Shown here in pieces: positions 8,779 through 17,849 of a DNA stretch of 64,000 bases (the first letter of the stretch is position 1; the number at the start of each line of letters is the position of its first letter). The notes beneath the pieces were generated by a model. It saw only the letters and a program-made list of their open reading frames with translations. It did no database searches and was not told the DNA's origin. Source of the DNA: Haloplanus litoreus (GTDB lineage Archaea > Halobacteriota > Halobacteria > Halobacteriales > Haloferacaceae); NCBI RefSeq assembly GCF_042677945.1, contig NZ_JBHUDN010000021.1. One strand, written 5' to 3'. Made by a program: the position numbers and the translations under genes.

Positions 8779-9546
8779 ATGGCCCTCCGACTCACAAACG
8801 CGATCCTCGACGGCAGTCGACGTGTCCTGACTCGAACAGGTGGCCTACTGTTTGTAGTGTTGCTCGTTCACGAGACCCTGCTCATCACGTCGCTCAACAC
8901 TGTGGTTACGGCAGCGGACCCAGCTGCGATGGGCGACGTGATCGGACTGACCCTGCCGGTCTCCGGAACTGTCGCCGGTGTGCTCCTGGCCGGGACGCTC
9001 GTATTGAACGCCGTCTACTTCGTGGTTCTCTCCCGGGCCTTCGCTCGCCCGAAATCACAGCTGTCCTCGTTCCCTGCGGACCTGGTCACTCACCGCATCG
9101 GTCGAGCGTCGCTCACGATGCTCGTCAGCGGCTGTCTCGTCCTTCTCGCGGTCATGGTCGGATTCGCGTTCCTGTTCCTGCCGGGACTGTTCCTCTCTGC
9201 GTGTTTCTTCTTCGTCATCTTCACTATCGGTATCGAGGACCGGGGCGTTATCGGATCGCTCAAGCGGAGCTGGGGTCTCTCTCAGGGGAACCGTCTCCGG
9301 TTGGTGGCGCTCGTCGTTATTATTGGGATCAGCAGTACCGTGGTTAGTTTCGCTCCAACACTCCTGCGTATGGTTGACGCACCTGTCCTCGGCGATTTCG
9401 CGACGATCCTCCTCAACAGCGCCCTATTTATCTTCGTCTACGGGATCATGGCCGAGGCGTATCTACAGGTCAGTGAAAGAGACACTGGCCTCGGCGGTAC
9501 CAGCACCTCTGCGACCGTCGACACCAGAAGTTCCCCGGAGATTTAG
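8779..9546 (+). CDS. DUF7847-like multi-spanning membrane protein
   Basis: The protein has about 255 residues and six predicted helices. It carries the SLKRSWGLSQGNRLRLVALV element, a polar insertion between helices 4 and 5 that marks this haloarchaeal group of glycerophosphodiester-phosphodiesterase-like membrane domains. Four other proteins in the window share the layout (12643, 33930, 35575 and 36924). Role unknown; membrane organisation or transport have been suggested for related folds only by analogy. The ATG at 8779 is preferred over the GTG three bases earlier. The tail after the last helix is Ser/Thr-rich and acidic. The DUF number is from memory. Confidence 0.7.
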   Translation: MALRLTNAILDGSRRVLTRTGGLLFVVLLVHETLLITSLNTVVTAADPAAMGDVIGLTLPVSGTVAGVLLAGTLVLNAVYFVVLSRAFARPKSQLSSFPADLVTHRIGRASLTMLVSGCLVLLAVMVGFAFLFLPGLFLSACFFFVIFTIGIEDRGVIGSLKRSWGLSQGNRLRLVALVVIIGISSTVVSFAPTLLRMVDAPVLGDFATILLNSALFIFVYGIMAEAYLQVSERDTGLGGTSTSATVDTRSSPEI

Positions 9547-9602
9547 CCGGCCCCGGCTGACGTCCCTCAGGATTCACACGACAACTTCATGAGAGAGCTC
9601 GT

Positions 9603-9743
9603 ATGGAAAATATCCTTATTACGGTCCTCAAAGCGGGTGAACTAGTCGTCGAACTGTGGTCGACGGTTTGCGAAAAATTGCGCTCCGATGACGACACGAG
9701 CGAAGACGGGCGGGAACAGTCCCCGAACGGCGAAGATCCGTAG
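9603..9743 (+). CDS. Short acidic protein (46 residues)
   Basis: The frame starts MENILITVLKAGELVVELW with a short amphipathic or hydrophobic helix. It ends in a strongly acidic tail (SDDDTSEDGREQSPNGEDP). It begins 56 bases after the DUF7847-like gene on the same strand. The haloarchaeal acidity suggests a real product, but nothing else confirms it. Confidence 0.4.
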   Translation: MENILITVLKAGELVVELWSTVCEKLRSDDDTSEDGREQSPNGEDP

Positions 9744-9821
9744 GCTGCCTTCACCAGTCGCCTCTGTGTCACACCAAAATATCTCTGTAGTATAGGGTCA
9801 CCGGCGTCCTTCAATTGAAAG

Positions 9822-10169
9822 TCACGTCGAAATCCGCCCCCGTATCCGACGGTCGATTTTCCATCCCACGCCGAGGCTTCCGAGTATCGCGAGTAGACCG
9901 ATCCACAGGAGGACCGCTTGGTCGGTGAGGGACAACGGGATTCCGATAGCGAACAGTCCCCATTGTAGGGATTCACGCTGTTCTCCTTCTCGGTAATGCG
10001 AGACGATTGCGGGGAGAAGAAAGAATCCGCCAAGCACCCCGGCGGTGAATCCCGTCGGAACCGTATAGCCACCAATCGACACCGTTGGGGCACTAGAAAT
10101 CACGAGCACTCCTCCGCCGATAAGTACGACGAGGATACCGAGACGGAGGAAGAGGTCACGGGAGGGCAT
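9822..10169 (-). CDS. Four-TM hypothetical membrane protein
   Basis: The product has about 115 residues, starting MPSRDLFLRLGILVVLIGGG. Four helices are visible, with a polar loop SHYREGEQRESLQWG between helices 2 and 3 and a basic end (KIDRRIRGRIST). The ATG at 10169 is preferred to the upstream start at 10199. No family is recognised. Confidence 0.6.
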   Translation of the reverse strand: MPSRDLFLRLGILVVLIGGGVLVISSAPTVSIGGYTVPTGFTAGVLGGFFLLPAIVSHYREGEQRESLQWGLFAIGIPLSLTDQAVLLWIGLLAILGSLGVGWKIDRRIRGRIST

Positions 10170-10244
10170 TGCATCTTGAAGTGACGTAGCTCTTGACAAA
10201 AAGGTACGTCAGCGAGATCAATATCTACAGTCGCCGTTCCGTGC

Positions 10245-11288
10245 CTACTGAGCCGGTTCTCGTGGCGCTGTCTGTGCGAACGCGTAGCCGTATCCGAACG
10301 GAACGACGCCGGTAACGAACCCGAGGACTACGGCAAGTGGCCCGAAAACGAGTCCAACGAGGCCGAGAACAGCCGATATTGCCACCGTGGTGAGCAGACC
10401 GATCCCGATCGTCATTCCGACGAGCCTGAGCCACCGCCGCTGGGCTGTGAGAACACCCGCAACGACACCGGACGCGACGACGGTTGCACTCGCGGGACCA
10501 GTAACGAAGCGGGTGGGGGAACCACTCTCGAAAAGCGCCGTTCCGACGAGCGCGATCGGAATCGCGAGTGCGACGATCGCAGCGGCTCGACGGACGGTCA
10601 ACAGGCGATCACGCGTCGGGTCGCGGTAACGGTATGCCAGAAACCCTAGCGCAACTGCGACGTACCCACGTCCGACTGGTGTGAGTGCGAATCCAACAAA
10701 CGTGCCTGCAAGCTGGGTGGCCAGCGCATCTTCGTTCTCGGGCGCGACGACGTAGTACGTCCCGTCCTGACGGTACAACCCCGACTCGACGATCGGGCCG
10801 GTCGTGGTTCCCGTTCCGATGGCCGTTTGGACTTCGGGTGACGCTTCTGACACCGGGCGAGCAACGGACGCGAACACTATTTCGGGATCCGTCTGTTGCA
10901 TCGATATCGTCGCGTTTGTCGTCTCGCCGTCTGACGACAGAGCCCAGGCGTAGTAGCTTCCATTGTACCGAACGTACGGTGTCTCGATATCGTCGATCAC
11001 GATGTGCAGTTCCGGCGAGAGCGTTCCGTTGTAGGTGCCGGTTGCGGCGGCGGCTCGAATCGGTTGCTGATATTGGCTGGGTGTATCCGAGAGTTGTTCG
11101 TTGAGGTCGGTCACGTTGCTCGTCGTGCGTGTGACCAGTTCCGGATTTCCTCCCGGTTCGACGGCCGTAGCCTCGTAGGTGATCGTTGCACCACCTGCCG
11201 TTGCGTGGAAGGCGAAACTGAGAGTACTGCCGACGACGAGCAGGAGGAGGATTGCGATGGTACGGATGGAGGGGAAAGAGGGGGACAC
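10245..11288 (-). CDS. Membrane protein with an exported N-terminal domain
   Basis: The product has 347 residues. The N-terminal helix (TIAILLLLVVGSTLSFAF) is a signal or anchor. About 175 residues of polar, Thr-rich sequence follow with many N-x-S/T sites (for example YNGT, YNGS and NATIS), fitting an extracellular domain. Five or six helices finish the protein (from about residue 190). The start is GTG. No family is recognised. The arrangement suggests a surface-exposed sensor or assembly factor held by a C-terminal membrane bundle; this is inference. Confidence 0.7.
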   Translation of the reverse strand: MSPSFPSIRTIAILLLLVVGSTLSFAFHATAGGATITYEATAVEPGGNPELVTRTTSNVTDLNEQLSDTPSQYQQPIRAAAATGTYNGTLSPELHIVIDDIETPYVRYNGSYYAWALSSDGETTNATISMQQTDPEIVFASVARPVSEASPEVQTAIGTGTTTGPIVESGLYRQDGTYYVVAPENEDALATQLAGTFVGFALTPVGRGYVAVALGFLAYRYRDPTRDRLLTVRRAAAIVALAIPIALVGTALFESGSPTRFVTGPASATVVASGVVAGVLTAQRRWLRLVGMTIGIGLLTTVAISAVLGLVGLVFGPLAVVLGFVTGVVPFGYGYAFAQTAPREPAQ

Positions 11289-11507
11289 GTATAGACGGTG
11301 GATGAAGGCCGTTTGAAAAGCTGTGGTTCACGAGTCCTGGTGTTTCAAAGGAGACGGAACGAGGGGCGGCCCGAATGATACTCCGTCCAGTGGTCGCGTT
11401 CCCCTCGACGTAATCTGGTACGTCTACTGAATGGCATACAGAGGACGATTTCGTAGTGAACTATCGCTGAGGATCTTCTGCTACAGCGCGTCGAAACCGG
11501 CGTTGTT

Positions 11508-11882
11508 TCAGACGCGTTCGTGACGTCGGTACAGGTAGTACGAAAGCGCTGGGACTGACAGAATGAACAACGTCGAAAATACGGCTCCGGCGAGATGAAC
11601 GACTCCGGTCAACGCCCAAGCGACGTGTGGCGACCACGTTTGGTCTCGCTTGAGCACTCGTATATCGGCTAGCAGGCACAGGAGTACGACCAGTGCGATC
11701 AGTATCCCTCCCCAGAACGAGACGACAGTGAGTAGGAACGAAGCGATACCGACGCCGACGTTTGGATCACCTGCTGAGGTTGATACAGCGATGAATGTAC
11801 GGGATCCGATTCCGGAAAGGAGAGACAGTAGGGGAACCACGGGAAACAAGACGACACCGAACCACCACGGGAATCTCGACAT
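11508..11882 (-). CDS. Three- to four-TM hypothetical membrane protein
   Basis: The product has 124 residues, starting MSRFPWWFGVVLFPVVPLL. Four hydrophobic stretches and a basic end (YLYRRHERV) are visible. The middle loop (ADIRVLKRDQTWSPH) is polar. No family is recognised. Confidence 0.6.
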   Translation of the reverse strand: MSRFPWWFGVVLFPVVPLLSLLSGIGSRTFIAVSTSAGDPNVGVGIASFLLTVVSFWGGILIALVVLLCLLADIRVLKRDQTWSPHVAWALTGVVHLAGAVFSTLFILSVPALSYYLYRRHERV

Positions 11883-11948
11883 TCGCTGTTCGATGGGATG
11901 CAGTAGGATCGGATATACGTGGCGACACGTCTATCAACAGCCGCTCAA

Positions 11949-12317
11949 CTATGTGGGAGTCTCCTTCTGTGCAAGTTGGTACCCTCCCCAGAGGAGGGCA
12001 CTTCCCCCACCAACGAGTAAGATAATCGTCAACAGTCCGACTCGACCGCGCGAGACGTTGTATCCTCCCCACGAGAGGAAAAAGACGGCCTGAATGAGTG
12101 GATGATACTGTGACTGCCGTACGTGATCACTCGCGAGTACGAACAGATAACCGACGAGCACGACCAAGAACAGATAGCCGAGCAGTCCATTGATCCCCGC
12201 AAACTCGGGATACAGAATCGCCGCCCCGATAAAGACACTCGAGATTGTCCCTGCGAGGAGATACTGCAGTGTCTGCTTACGTGTTCGAAGTATACTCGTG
12301 GACGCTCTCTCGCTCAT
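11949..12317 (-). CDS. Four-TM hypothetical membrane protein
   Basis: The product has 122 residues. A basic N-terminus (STSILRTRKQTLQYLLAG) precedes four helices. The ASDHVRQSQYHPLIQAVFF loop separates the two hairpins. It is one of a run of minus-strand membrane genes from 11.5 to 14.4 kb and begins only four bases after the end of the frame at 12321. Confidence 0.6.
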   Translation of the reverse strand: MSERASTSILRTRKQTLQYLLAGTISSVFIGAAILYPEFAGINGLLGYLFLVVLVGYLFVLASDHVRQSQYHPLIQAVFFLSWGGYNVSRGRVGLLTIILLVGGGSALLWGGYQLAQKETPT

Positions 12318-12320
12318 AGA

Positions 12321-12653
12321 CTATCGATCACACCGCTGGATGTGCCCCACGAAGCGAACCCGGGATGGTAAGGGACGACGATTGCTTCGAGCCATCCGTA
12401 CACTGCTTGGCCACGAGATCGACCCCGGAAACCCTTCTGAGTGTCTCATATACCTCCAGCAGGACGGCTCGTACCCCACCCAATTCCACAGACTGGCTCT
12501 GCCCCGTCCGGATATCCCCACCGCCGTGACGAGAACGCCACCATAGAGAAAGATCGTGAGCTGGAGTGGCGAGCTATCGACCACCGGCCACTGCGAGAGG
12601 GTGATTACAGCGACGACGAGTGCCGCGCTGGCGGCGTTCCGTTCAAGCACCAT
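12321..12653 (-). CDS. Small two-TM protein with a possible C-terminal frameshift
   Basis: The 110-residue frame starts MVLERNAASAALVVAVITL and gives two good helices, then an unusual Trp/Arg/Ser-rich tail. If one G is added to the GGGG run near 12522, the tail becomes a typical haloarchaeal sequence (ELGGVRAVLLEVYETLRRV, then LVAKQCTDGSKQSSSLTIPG) that ends at about 12329. The gene may therefore carry a single-base deletion, real or from sequencing. The start overlaps the stop of the DUF7847-like gene by 11 bases, so the two are an operon. No family is recognised. Confidence 0.5.
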   Translation of the reverse strand: MVLERNAASAALVVAVITLSQWPVVDSSPLQLTIFLYGGVLVTAVGISGRGRASLWNWVGYEPSCWRYMRHSEGFPGSISWPSSVRMARSNRRPLPSRVRFVGHIQRCDR

Positions 12654-13455
12654 CGGTGGCTCCCGGATTGATCGTCCGGTAGAACGCGACCGAATAGACG
12701 CCGAAGAACCCACCGAACAGTGTCCCAAAAGCAATAACGAGGAGTGTAACGCCGACGACACCGGCCAGTGAGACCTCTGGAAGGGCCAATGCGCTGGTGG
12801 ATTGGGGTGACGCGAGAAGCGAAGCGATCCCAAACACGCCACCGGCAACACCGCCGAGGATGCCCACGAGTACCGAATATCCAAGTGTACTCACGAGGTG
12901 GTGGCGGACGACGGAGATACTGTGTTTGAGCCCGTCGACAGCACCGAGGTCGTCGACGACGATGGCCTGGCTGTAGAACTGGACGAAGAAGACGAATAGC
13001 AGATACGCGAGGATCACGAGAGCTCCAATCAGGCCGATTATGACGAGCCCGACGATCCCGATGCCGCCTCCAGTATCGCTGAGGATCGCAAAGCCACCGA
13101 AGATCGCCACGAAAAAGGCGACGAATCCGAGCACGAAGTTGACGGCGACGAGCACCAGCGACGCGGCGAGGACCGACACGTAGTTGGTTTTCCCTGCACG
13201 GAGGAAGCTGTCGAGGGAGGTCCGTCCGTCGAGTGCCTCGTCGGCCATACCGACGATACCAGCCTGGAAGAACGGCATGACGAAGATGAACACGAGCGAC
13301 AGCACCATCGAGACGATGCTGGCGACGAGTGGGTTGACGGCCTGGAGGACTAACTGCGGGATCTGGAACAGCAGTATCACGAGTACCGGGACGAACAGTA
13401 TCGGATTGCGCTGGAGGGCGCTCGGCGTCTGGCGGAGGGCTTTCAGGACGGCCAT
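12643..13455 (-). CDS. DUF7847-like multi-spanning membrane protein
   Basis: The product has 270 residues and about six helices. It begins MAVLKALRQTPSALQRNPILFV, the signature start of this haloarchaeal family (compare FKDGYAALRANPILFVAG in the protein at 35575). A conserved FVQFYSQAIVVDD segment precedes a basic, amphipathic stretch (GLKHSISVVRHHLVSTLGYS). The matching stretch at 35575 is FVQFYDVAIVIEDQSVTDSF. Function unknown. It overlaps the following small gene, so both are expressed together. Confidence 0.75.
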   Translation of the reverse strand: MAVLKALRQTPSALQRNPILFVPVLVILLFQIPQLVLQAVNPLVASIVSMVLSLVFIFVMPFFQAGIVGMADEALDGRTSLDSFLRAGKTNYVSVLAASLVLVAVNFVLGFVAFFVAIFGGFAILSDTGGGIGIVGLVIIGLIGALVILAYLLFVFFVQFYSQAIVVDDLGAVDGLKHSISVVRHHLVSTLGYSVLVGILGGVAGGVFGIASLLASPQSTSALALPEVSLAGVVGVTLLVIAFGTLFGGFFGVYSVAFYRTINPGATDGA

Positions 13456-13590
13456 GGTCAGCGTTCATCTAGTAATCTGATAAGCATTCCCCTGTATCTG
13501 TCGCCGGGGTCGTGATCCTATCCATCTAAGAGAGTCCCAATAGTGGTCCTTCGAATGATTATGGACACTCAGTGAACTCTCCCGGGACGA

Positions 13591-14427
13591 TCAGGCGCTG
13601 TATGCGTACCAGAGTAGCAGTAGCCCAAAGAGTCCGAACATCGCTCCTGCGTACAACGCAACAACCTGCCCATCTCCCGGCGGAAGAATCAGCCAGAGAA
13701 TCGGGCCGATACCAACCATGCCGAGGCCAAACAGGCCGGCGATGAGTCGTTCAGTTCGGCCGATCGTCGAGCGTTCTTGGTTCGAAGAGTTTGCCTCCGT
13801 AGCAATCAGTTCCGAAACGACATCGAGATAGTTGGAAGGGAGGATTATGATACGGGATGCGGTCGGAACACCCCGTGTATACGAGAGCCAGCACACGGCG
13901 ACCGTACCGACGGAAACCGCCCGGAATGCGTTGATAGCTTCGAGAGGAATTTCCGTTTCATCGACGACGAGTCTTCCCACCGCTAGGTCAGCGTGACCAC
14001 TCGTCGGGAATGCTGCGGTGATGACGAGCGGCGCCCAGCTGGCGACGAACACCACGAACGGTGCGGTGGGGTGCAACTGCGCGCTCCCGAGAAGGATGAG
14101 TGCGCCACACACGCTCCCGATAATGAGCCCGCGCCGCGAGTATCGGTTCCAGAACGGGTCGGTGAGGTTCGTATCGAGTAATGCCAGAATATAGCGACGG
14201 GAAAACAGTGCCAGTACCGCGACGACGACAATCCCTACTGCCCGAGCGGGGTCGCCATCCAGCACCGCCGATACGACCAGCCAGAGTAGCAATCCACCGG
14301 CGAGTATACCGAAACCACCGAAGATACAGGGACCTACATACGCGAGAATCTGTAAGAGAGGGGAGTCTGTCACGTCAAGTTCCCAGTGGACTGTGACGTT
14401 ACCCGCGTCGGAAGTAGCCTGCACCAT
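13591..14427 (-). CDS. Multi-spanning hypothetical membrane protein
   Basis: The product has about 278 residues with six hydrophobic stretches. A soluble insertion around residues 150-180 (ADLAVGRLVVDETEIPLEAI) resembles a membrane-proximal beta hairpin. The start is the ATG at 14427, immediately after a TTG. No family or catalytic motif is recognised. It is the most upstream gene of the 11.5-14.4 kb minus-strand run, separated from the next by 135 bases. Confidence 0.65.
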   Translation of the reverse strand: MVQATSDAGNVTVHWELDVTDSPLLQILAYVGPCIFGGFGILAGGLLLWLVVSAVLDGDPARAVGIVVVAVLALFSRRYILALLDTNLTDPFWNRYSRRGLIIGSVCGALILLGSAQLHPTAPFVVFVASWAPLVITAAFPTSGHADLAVGRLVVDETEIPLEAINAFRAVSVGTVAVCWLSYTRGVPTASRIIILPSNYLDVVSELIATEANSSNQERSTIGRTERLIAGLFGLGMVGIGPILWLILPPGDGQVVALYAGAMFGLFGLLLLWYAYSA

Positions 14428-14634
14428 CAATACACCAATTGAACTCTCGTATACCGAACTACCCGCACTATTGGTGAATAACTTCGGGTGAGACCGCCAC
14501 TCGTGATATCAGTCACGTATTACCGAACGGCGGTTCGAAACACGCGGAAAACGACCCCGACCCCCTTACGACGAGGTCTGTCCATAATGGCGGATTGACG
14601 TGATCGATACGCGCCCTGTATCGGACAGTTCGTG

Positions 14635-15021
14635 TCAGGTCCGCCCAGCGAACGCGGTCAGTTCTCCATCCGCGCTGACCTCGACGAAGACGTCTCGTAT
14701 TCCCGTCCCCGGTCCGACCCGTATCTCGGTTCGAGTTCGATCTGCGGTGTCAAGTTCGGCTTCGAGGACGGCCGAGCCAGCGGATCTCGGATTTTCGAAC
14801 GTTGTACTCGACGATTCGTCTGCCGACAATGTGACTGTTTTGTCCACGAGAACTCGGTTCTCGAACGAGATGGTCACCGACAGTCGATGTGTGGTCTCAT
14901 CGTTGTTTGTCATGGTGACGTCAACCTCGTTGCTCGTTCCGCCGAATCCGAACGTACATCCACCCAGTGTCGCTATCCCGAGACCGGACAGCTGGAGGGC
15001 TTTTCTTCGATACAGGGACAT
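14635..15021 (-). CDS. Small secreted lipoprotein
   Basis: The product has 128 residues. The signal MSLYRRKALQLSGLGIATLGGC has a twin arginine and a lipobox Cys at residue 22, so the protein is probably Tat-exported and lipid-anchored on the outer face. The mature part is beta-rich and Thr/Glu-rich (VDVTMTNNDETTHRLSVTI, later ENPRSAGSAVLEAEL), like immunoglobulin-like haloarchaeal surface domains. No enzymatic motif is visible. Confidence 0.75.
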   Translation of the reverse strand: MSLYRRKALQLSGLGIATLGGCTFGFGGTSNEVDVTMTNNDETTHRLSVTISFENRVLVDKTVTLSADESSSTTFENPRSAGSAVLEAELDTADRTRTEIRVGPGTGIRDVFVEVSADGELTAFAGRT

Positions 15022-15175
15022 GGGCTTCGACCTCGGTAACTACGTCTCTCTGACTACCTGTGTGAACTGTGGTTTTGTTAAGTTACGCGCCAAGTCGACG
15101 CTATACGTCCGACATCCCGGGTGGGGTTGGAAGTACTACGTCGCCTGTTTTGGTTGGGTTTGGGGCATGCGAGCA

Positions 15176-15595
15176 TCAGGTCGTAGCGGAGCGGTGACGA
15201 AGTGCGGTTTCGATGCCGCCGATGAGTCCGCTTACGGCAACGATCCCGACCCAGAGGAGGATGTACCAGCCGAACGGGGTGGGGTCGACAGGGGTCGCAC
15301 TGGTCCGGTGTGTCTGCCAGGTCAGAACCGTCGACAGCGTGAGGAGACTGCCGACGAGGAGGAGTGGTGAAACGGTGTGGAGTCTCACGTACAGTATTCC
15401 GGGGATACTCCCGAGAAGTACCATCCCGAGGACGACGTAGCTGACGTACAGCGGTTCGGTGGCGAATGCAGCGAGTAGATTCTCGAACCCGAAATAGGTC
15501 CACAACTGCGCGGCGATACCCGCGTGGACGAGGCCAGCACTCCCGCCGACCGTGATCGAGGGTAGGATCGTATTGGGATGGAGGGACGGCTTCAT
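15176..15595 (-). CDS. Single-unit member of a local 4-TM family
   Basis: The product has 139 residues and four helices. Shared features with the proteins at 16399 and 19058 are a small-residue helix with VHAG, then a P-x-x-L-x-x-R-x-x-x-x-P-L-L-L signature (IPGILYVRLHTVSPLLLVG), then a WYILLWVGIVAVSGLIGGIE helix followed by basic residues. Function unknown. It appears to be one repeat unit of the duplicated protein at 16399-17262. Confidence 0.7.
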   Translation of the reverse strand: MKPSLHPNTILPSITVGGSAGLVHAGIAAQLWTYFGFENLLAAFATEPLYVSYVVLGMVLLGSIPGILYVRLHTVSPLLLVGSLLTLSTVLTWQTHRTSATPVDPTPFGWYILLWVGIVAVSGLIGGIETALRHRSATT

Positions 15596-15691
15596 ACGTG
15601 CGTTGCTGGTATTATCTCAACATCAAGAGCCTTGCTCCGATGTATCGGCCCGAGCAGAAAACTTTTCTCCGAACGCGAGCCACCAGAATCC

Positions 15692-16294
15692 ATGTCCGTG
15701 CCCTCCACATCCGGATCGGCGTCGACTCCGTACGACATCTCTACGGTCGATCTCGACGACGATCGCTACGAGGTCAAGCAGTCGGCGATCCGGAACAAGT
15801 ACGTCGTCCGCGACAGCACCGGTGACGTCGTCCTGCGCGGGAAGCAGAAGATGTTCAAGATGAAGGAGGAGTTCCCGTTCGTGAACGGCAACGGCGAGGA
15901 CGCGTTCACGGTGAAGGCCGGCGGGATCATGGACATCGCAGGGAACTACACGATCACGGACGCGGGAACCAGCGAAGAGGTCGTCGTTCTCGACGAGGAT
16001 TTCTCGCTGTTCGTGGAGAACTGGACGATCCGTGACCCCAACACCGGGGAGGCGCTGGCGACCATCCGGTCGAAGAGCAAGCCCCTCGCGGCGCTCCGGC
16101 ATCTCGTCTCGGTTGCGAACTTCATCCCGAACAAGTACGAGATATTCGACGCCGACGGCGCTCACGTCGGCGACATCGAGGGACAGTTCTCGCTGCGGGA
16201 CACCTACACGGTCAGCATCGACGACGCGAGCACTGTCCCGAAAGAGGCGGTGGTCGCAGCCGCGTGCATCCTCGACGCCCTCGAAAATCAGTGA
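15692..16294 (+). CDS. LURP-one-related (tubby-like fold) protein
   Basis: The product has about 200 residues and starts at the ATG at 15692. It is a soluble LOR-family (LURP-one/tubby C-terminal-like) protein. The repeated beta strands are visible: NKYVVRDSTGDVVLRGKQKMF, FPFVNGNGEDAFTVKAGGIM, YTITDAGTSEEVVVLDEDFS and NKYEIFDADGAHVGDIEGQF. Related proteins are thought to bind phosphoinositides in eukaryotes; the archaeal role is unknown. A paralog lies at 37851-38450 with the same strand order. The upstream in-frame extension to 15578 looks non-coding. Confidence 0.85.
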   Translation: MSVPSTSGSASTPYDISTVDLDDDRYEVKQSAIRNKYVVRDSTGDVVLRGKQKMFKMKEEFPFVNGNGEDAFTVKAGGIMDIAGNYTITDAGTSEEVVVLDEDFSLFVENWTIRDPNTGEALATIRSKSKPLAALRHLVSVANFIPNKYEIFDADGAHVGDIEGQFSLRDTYTVSIDDASTVPKEAVVAAACILDALENQ

Positions 16295-16398
16295 GCTGAC
16301 ATCCCATACGCTGTGGTCCTGTCGCACCCTCCTGTTCGTTGAGGGGTGAATGTGCCCGGTCCCAACTATCTCACAGTCCCACAGTCGCAGACTCCGTG

Positions 16399-17262
16399 TC
16401 ACAGGCGGGACTCGAACCGCCGATAGATCTCGACTCGCCGCAAACTGTACTCGACACCGCCCGCCACGAGCAGGATACCCAGATACAGGAACCAGCCACC
16501 GAAGTAGAGCGCGTGGGGACCCTCGACGCTCGCCGTGAACTCGGCCCGTGCGTCGAGCAGAACGAACAGCGTTAGCAGCGTCGCTGGCGCGACCAGTCGG
16601 TGGCGAACGAGCAGATACAGCGGGACAGCAGCGAGGACCCACATGCCAGCAGCCCCGAAGAGATACAACGCCCACTCCCACCCACCAGAGACCGTCACGC
16701 CGAGTCTAGCGGCGAACCACACCATGGCCGCTGCGTGGAGAACCCCGCCCGTCGTCGCCACGGCTGCCGCCCGTCGACGCGACGCCGGGATCGGTAGTTC
16801 CGGAACTGTCCGTCCGACGGCCGGGAGGACGTGCCACGTGCTTCGGACGACGTACTCGACGAGGCCCAGAAACAGGAACCCCACCGTCCAGACCGACGCG
16901 TTGACCATATACCGGACGATGTAGAGGCCGTCCTCGACGACGGTGATGCCGGTCGGTTCGGCGAGCCGTTCGAGTTCGGCCACGTCTCGAAAGGTCGGCC
17001 CGGGCGGGGTGAGTTCCATCCCGAGAACGTAGCCGGTCGTGACGACGAGCACGACAAGCGGTGCGGCGAGTCGATACCGTAGTGCGAGCCACACCGGAAG
17101 CGTCGCCACGACGACGAGGCCCCCGTACCGCCAGCCGGCCCCCAGGAGCGAGTACTCGGTCGGGCCGACTGCATAGCCGAGGTGGAGCGCGACGGCAAGC
17201 AATCCTGCTGCGTGCACCACGCCGACGACGAGACTGATGACGAGCGGACGTCTGGAGGGCAT
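16399..17262 (-). CDS. Eight-TM protein made of two tandem 4-TM repeats
   Basis: The product has about 287 residues, starting MPSRRPLVISLVVGVVHAAG. The two halves align. Half 1 has VVHAAGLLAVALHLG, then LPVWLALRYRLAAPLVVLVV, then FLFLGLVEYVVRS. Half 2 has VLHAAAMVWFAARLG, then VPLYLLVRHRLVAPATLLTL, then YLGILLVAGGVEYSLRR. This is an internal duplication of the unit found alone at 15176-15595 and 19058-19483. Function unknown. The ATG at 17262 is preferred to the GTG at 17301. Confidence 0.75.
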   Translation of the reverse strand: MPSRRPLVISLVVGVVHAAGLLAVALHLGYAVGPTEYSLLGAGWRYGGLVVVATLPVWLALRYRLAAPLVVLVVTTGYVLGMELTPPGPTFRDVAELERLAEPTGITVVEDGLYIVRYMVNASVWTVGFLFLGLVEYVVRSTWHVLPAVGRTVPELPIPASRRRAAAVATTGGVLHAAAMVWFAARLGVTVSGGWEWALYLFGAAGMWVLAAVPLYLLVRHRLVAPATLLTLFVLLDARAEFTASVEGPHALYFGGWFLYLGILLVAGGVEYSLRRVEIYRRFESRL

Positions 17263-17327
17263 CGTCCCGACTGTGTTCCCCAGAGATTTCGGTGTTACCA
17301 CTCCGGAGTTTCAGTGAGTCTGCGAGG

Positions 17328-17341
17328 CTCTGTTGAAATCC
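17328..17341 (+). repeat. Dispersed short repeat CTCTGTTGAAATCC (copy 2)
   Basis: Exact copy of the 14-mer at 7957-7970. It lies between convergent/divergent genes and is followed by a short imperfect palindrome (GACTATTCAGACCAATTATAGTC). Confidence 0.45.
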
Positions 17342-17437
17342 GACTATTCAGACCAATTATAGTCCGACACAGCTAGTTGCAGAAAACTCTGAACTGATCG
17401 GGGCAATCCTCAATATCCTCTCAATTCTAGTACTACT

Positions 17438-17758
17438 ATGGGGAAGAGATACTCCACGCTCGATATTCTCAGAGGTGTATCTGTTGTCGCAGTCGTATTC
17501 CTCACACTCATCCTTCTCGCAATACTCCCGTCCCCCGGCTATCGAACATCGCGGCTGGTGCTGTTCGCTATCGTCATTCTTTTTGGATGGATGGGAGCGG
17601 CTGGTGCGGTGTTTAATCGGTTCAGTCTCTTACTGATCGGTGCCGTCGGTCAGTTTCTTCTCGGGTTTTGGAACTTCACAATTGGGCTGGTTATGCTACC
17701 GACAGGAGCTATCCTGTTGGTTACTGCCTTGCTTCACCGAGAGGAGGCTAACAACTGA
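17438..17758 (+). CDS. Three-TM hypothetical membrane protein
   Basis: The product has 106 residues, starting MGKRYSTLDILRGVSVVAVV. Three to four helices are visible and the tail is polar (LHREEANN). The N-terminal LDILRG recalls the start of acyltransferase-type membrane proteins, but the protein is far too short for that family. No function is assigned. Confidence 0.55.
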   Translation: MGKRYSTLDILRGVSVVAVVFLTLILLAILPSPGYRTSRLVLFAIVILFGWMGAAGAVFNRFSLLLIGAVGQFLLGFWNFTIGLVMLPTGAILLVTALLHREEANN

Positions 17759-17849
17759 TTCGTATCCTCACTGTACTGACCGGATTTAGAGTCAAAATAC
17801 CTCTTACTACGGATTTTAACGGAGCAATTTGCGACGACTCCTCCCGATA

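Noticed and set aside
16399..16430. On the minus strand the end of the duplicated 4-TM gene resembles a tRNA T-arm (GGCGGTTCGAGTCCCGCC).
   Set aside because: The stem is one base out of register, no other tRNA arms are present upstream, and the bases are fully explained as codons of the C-terminus (RRFESRL).
15623..16681. A 352-codon minus-strand frame across the LURP-one-related gene.
   Set aside because: It is a shadow of the real plus-strand gene; the product is Arg/Gly-rich with no domain.
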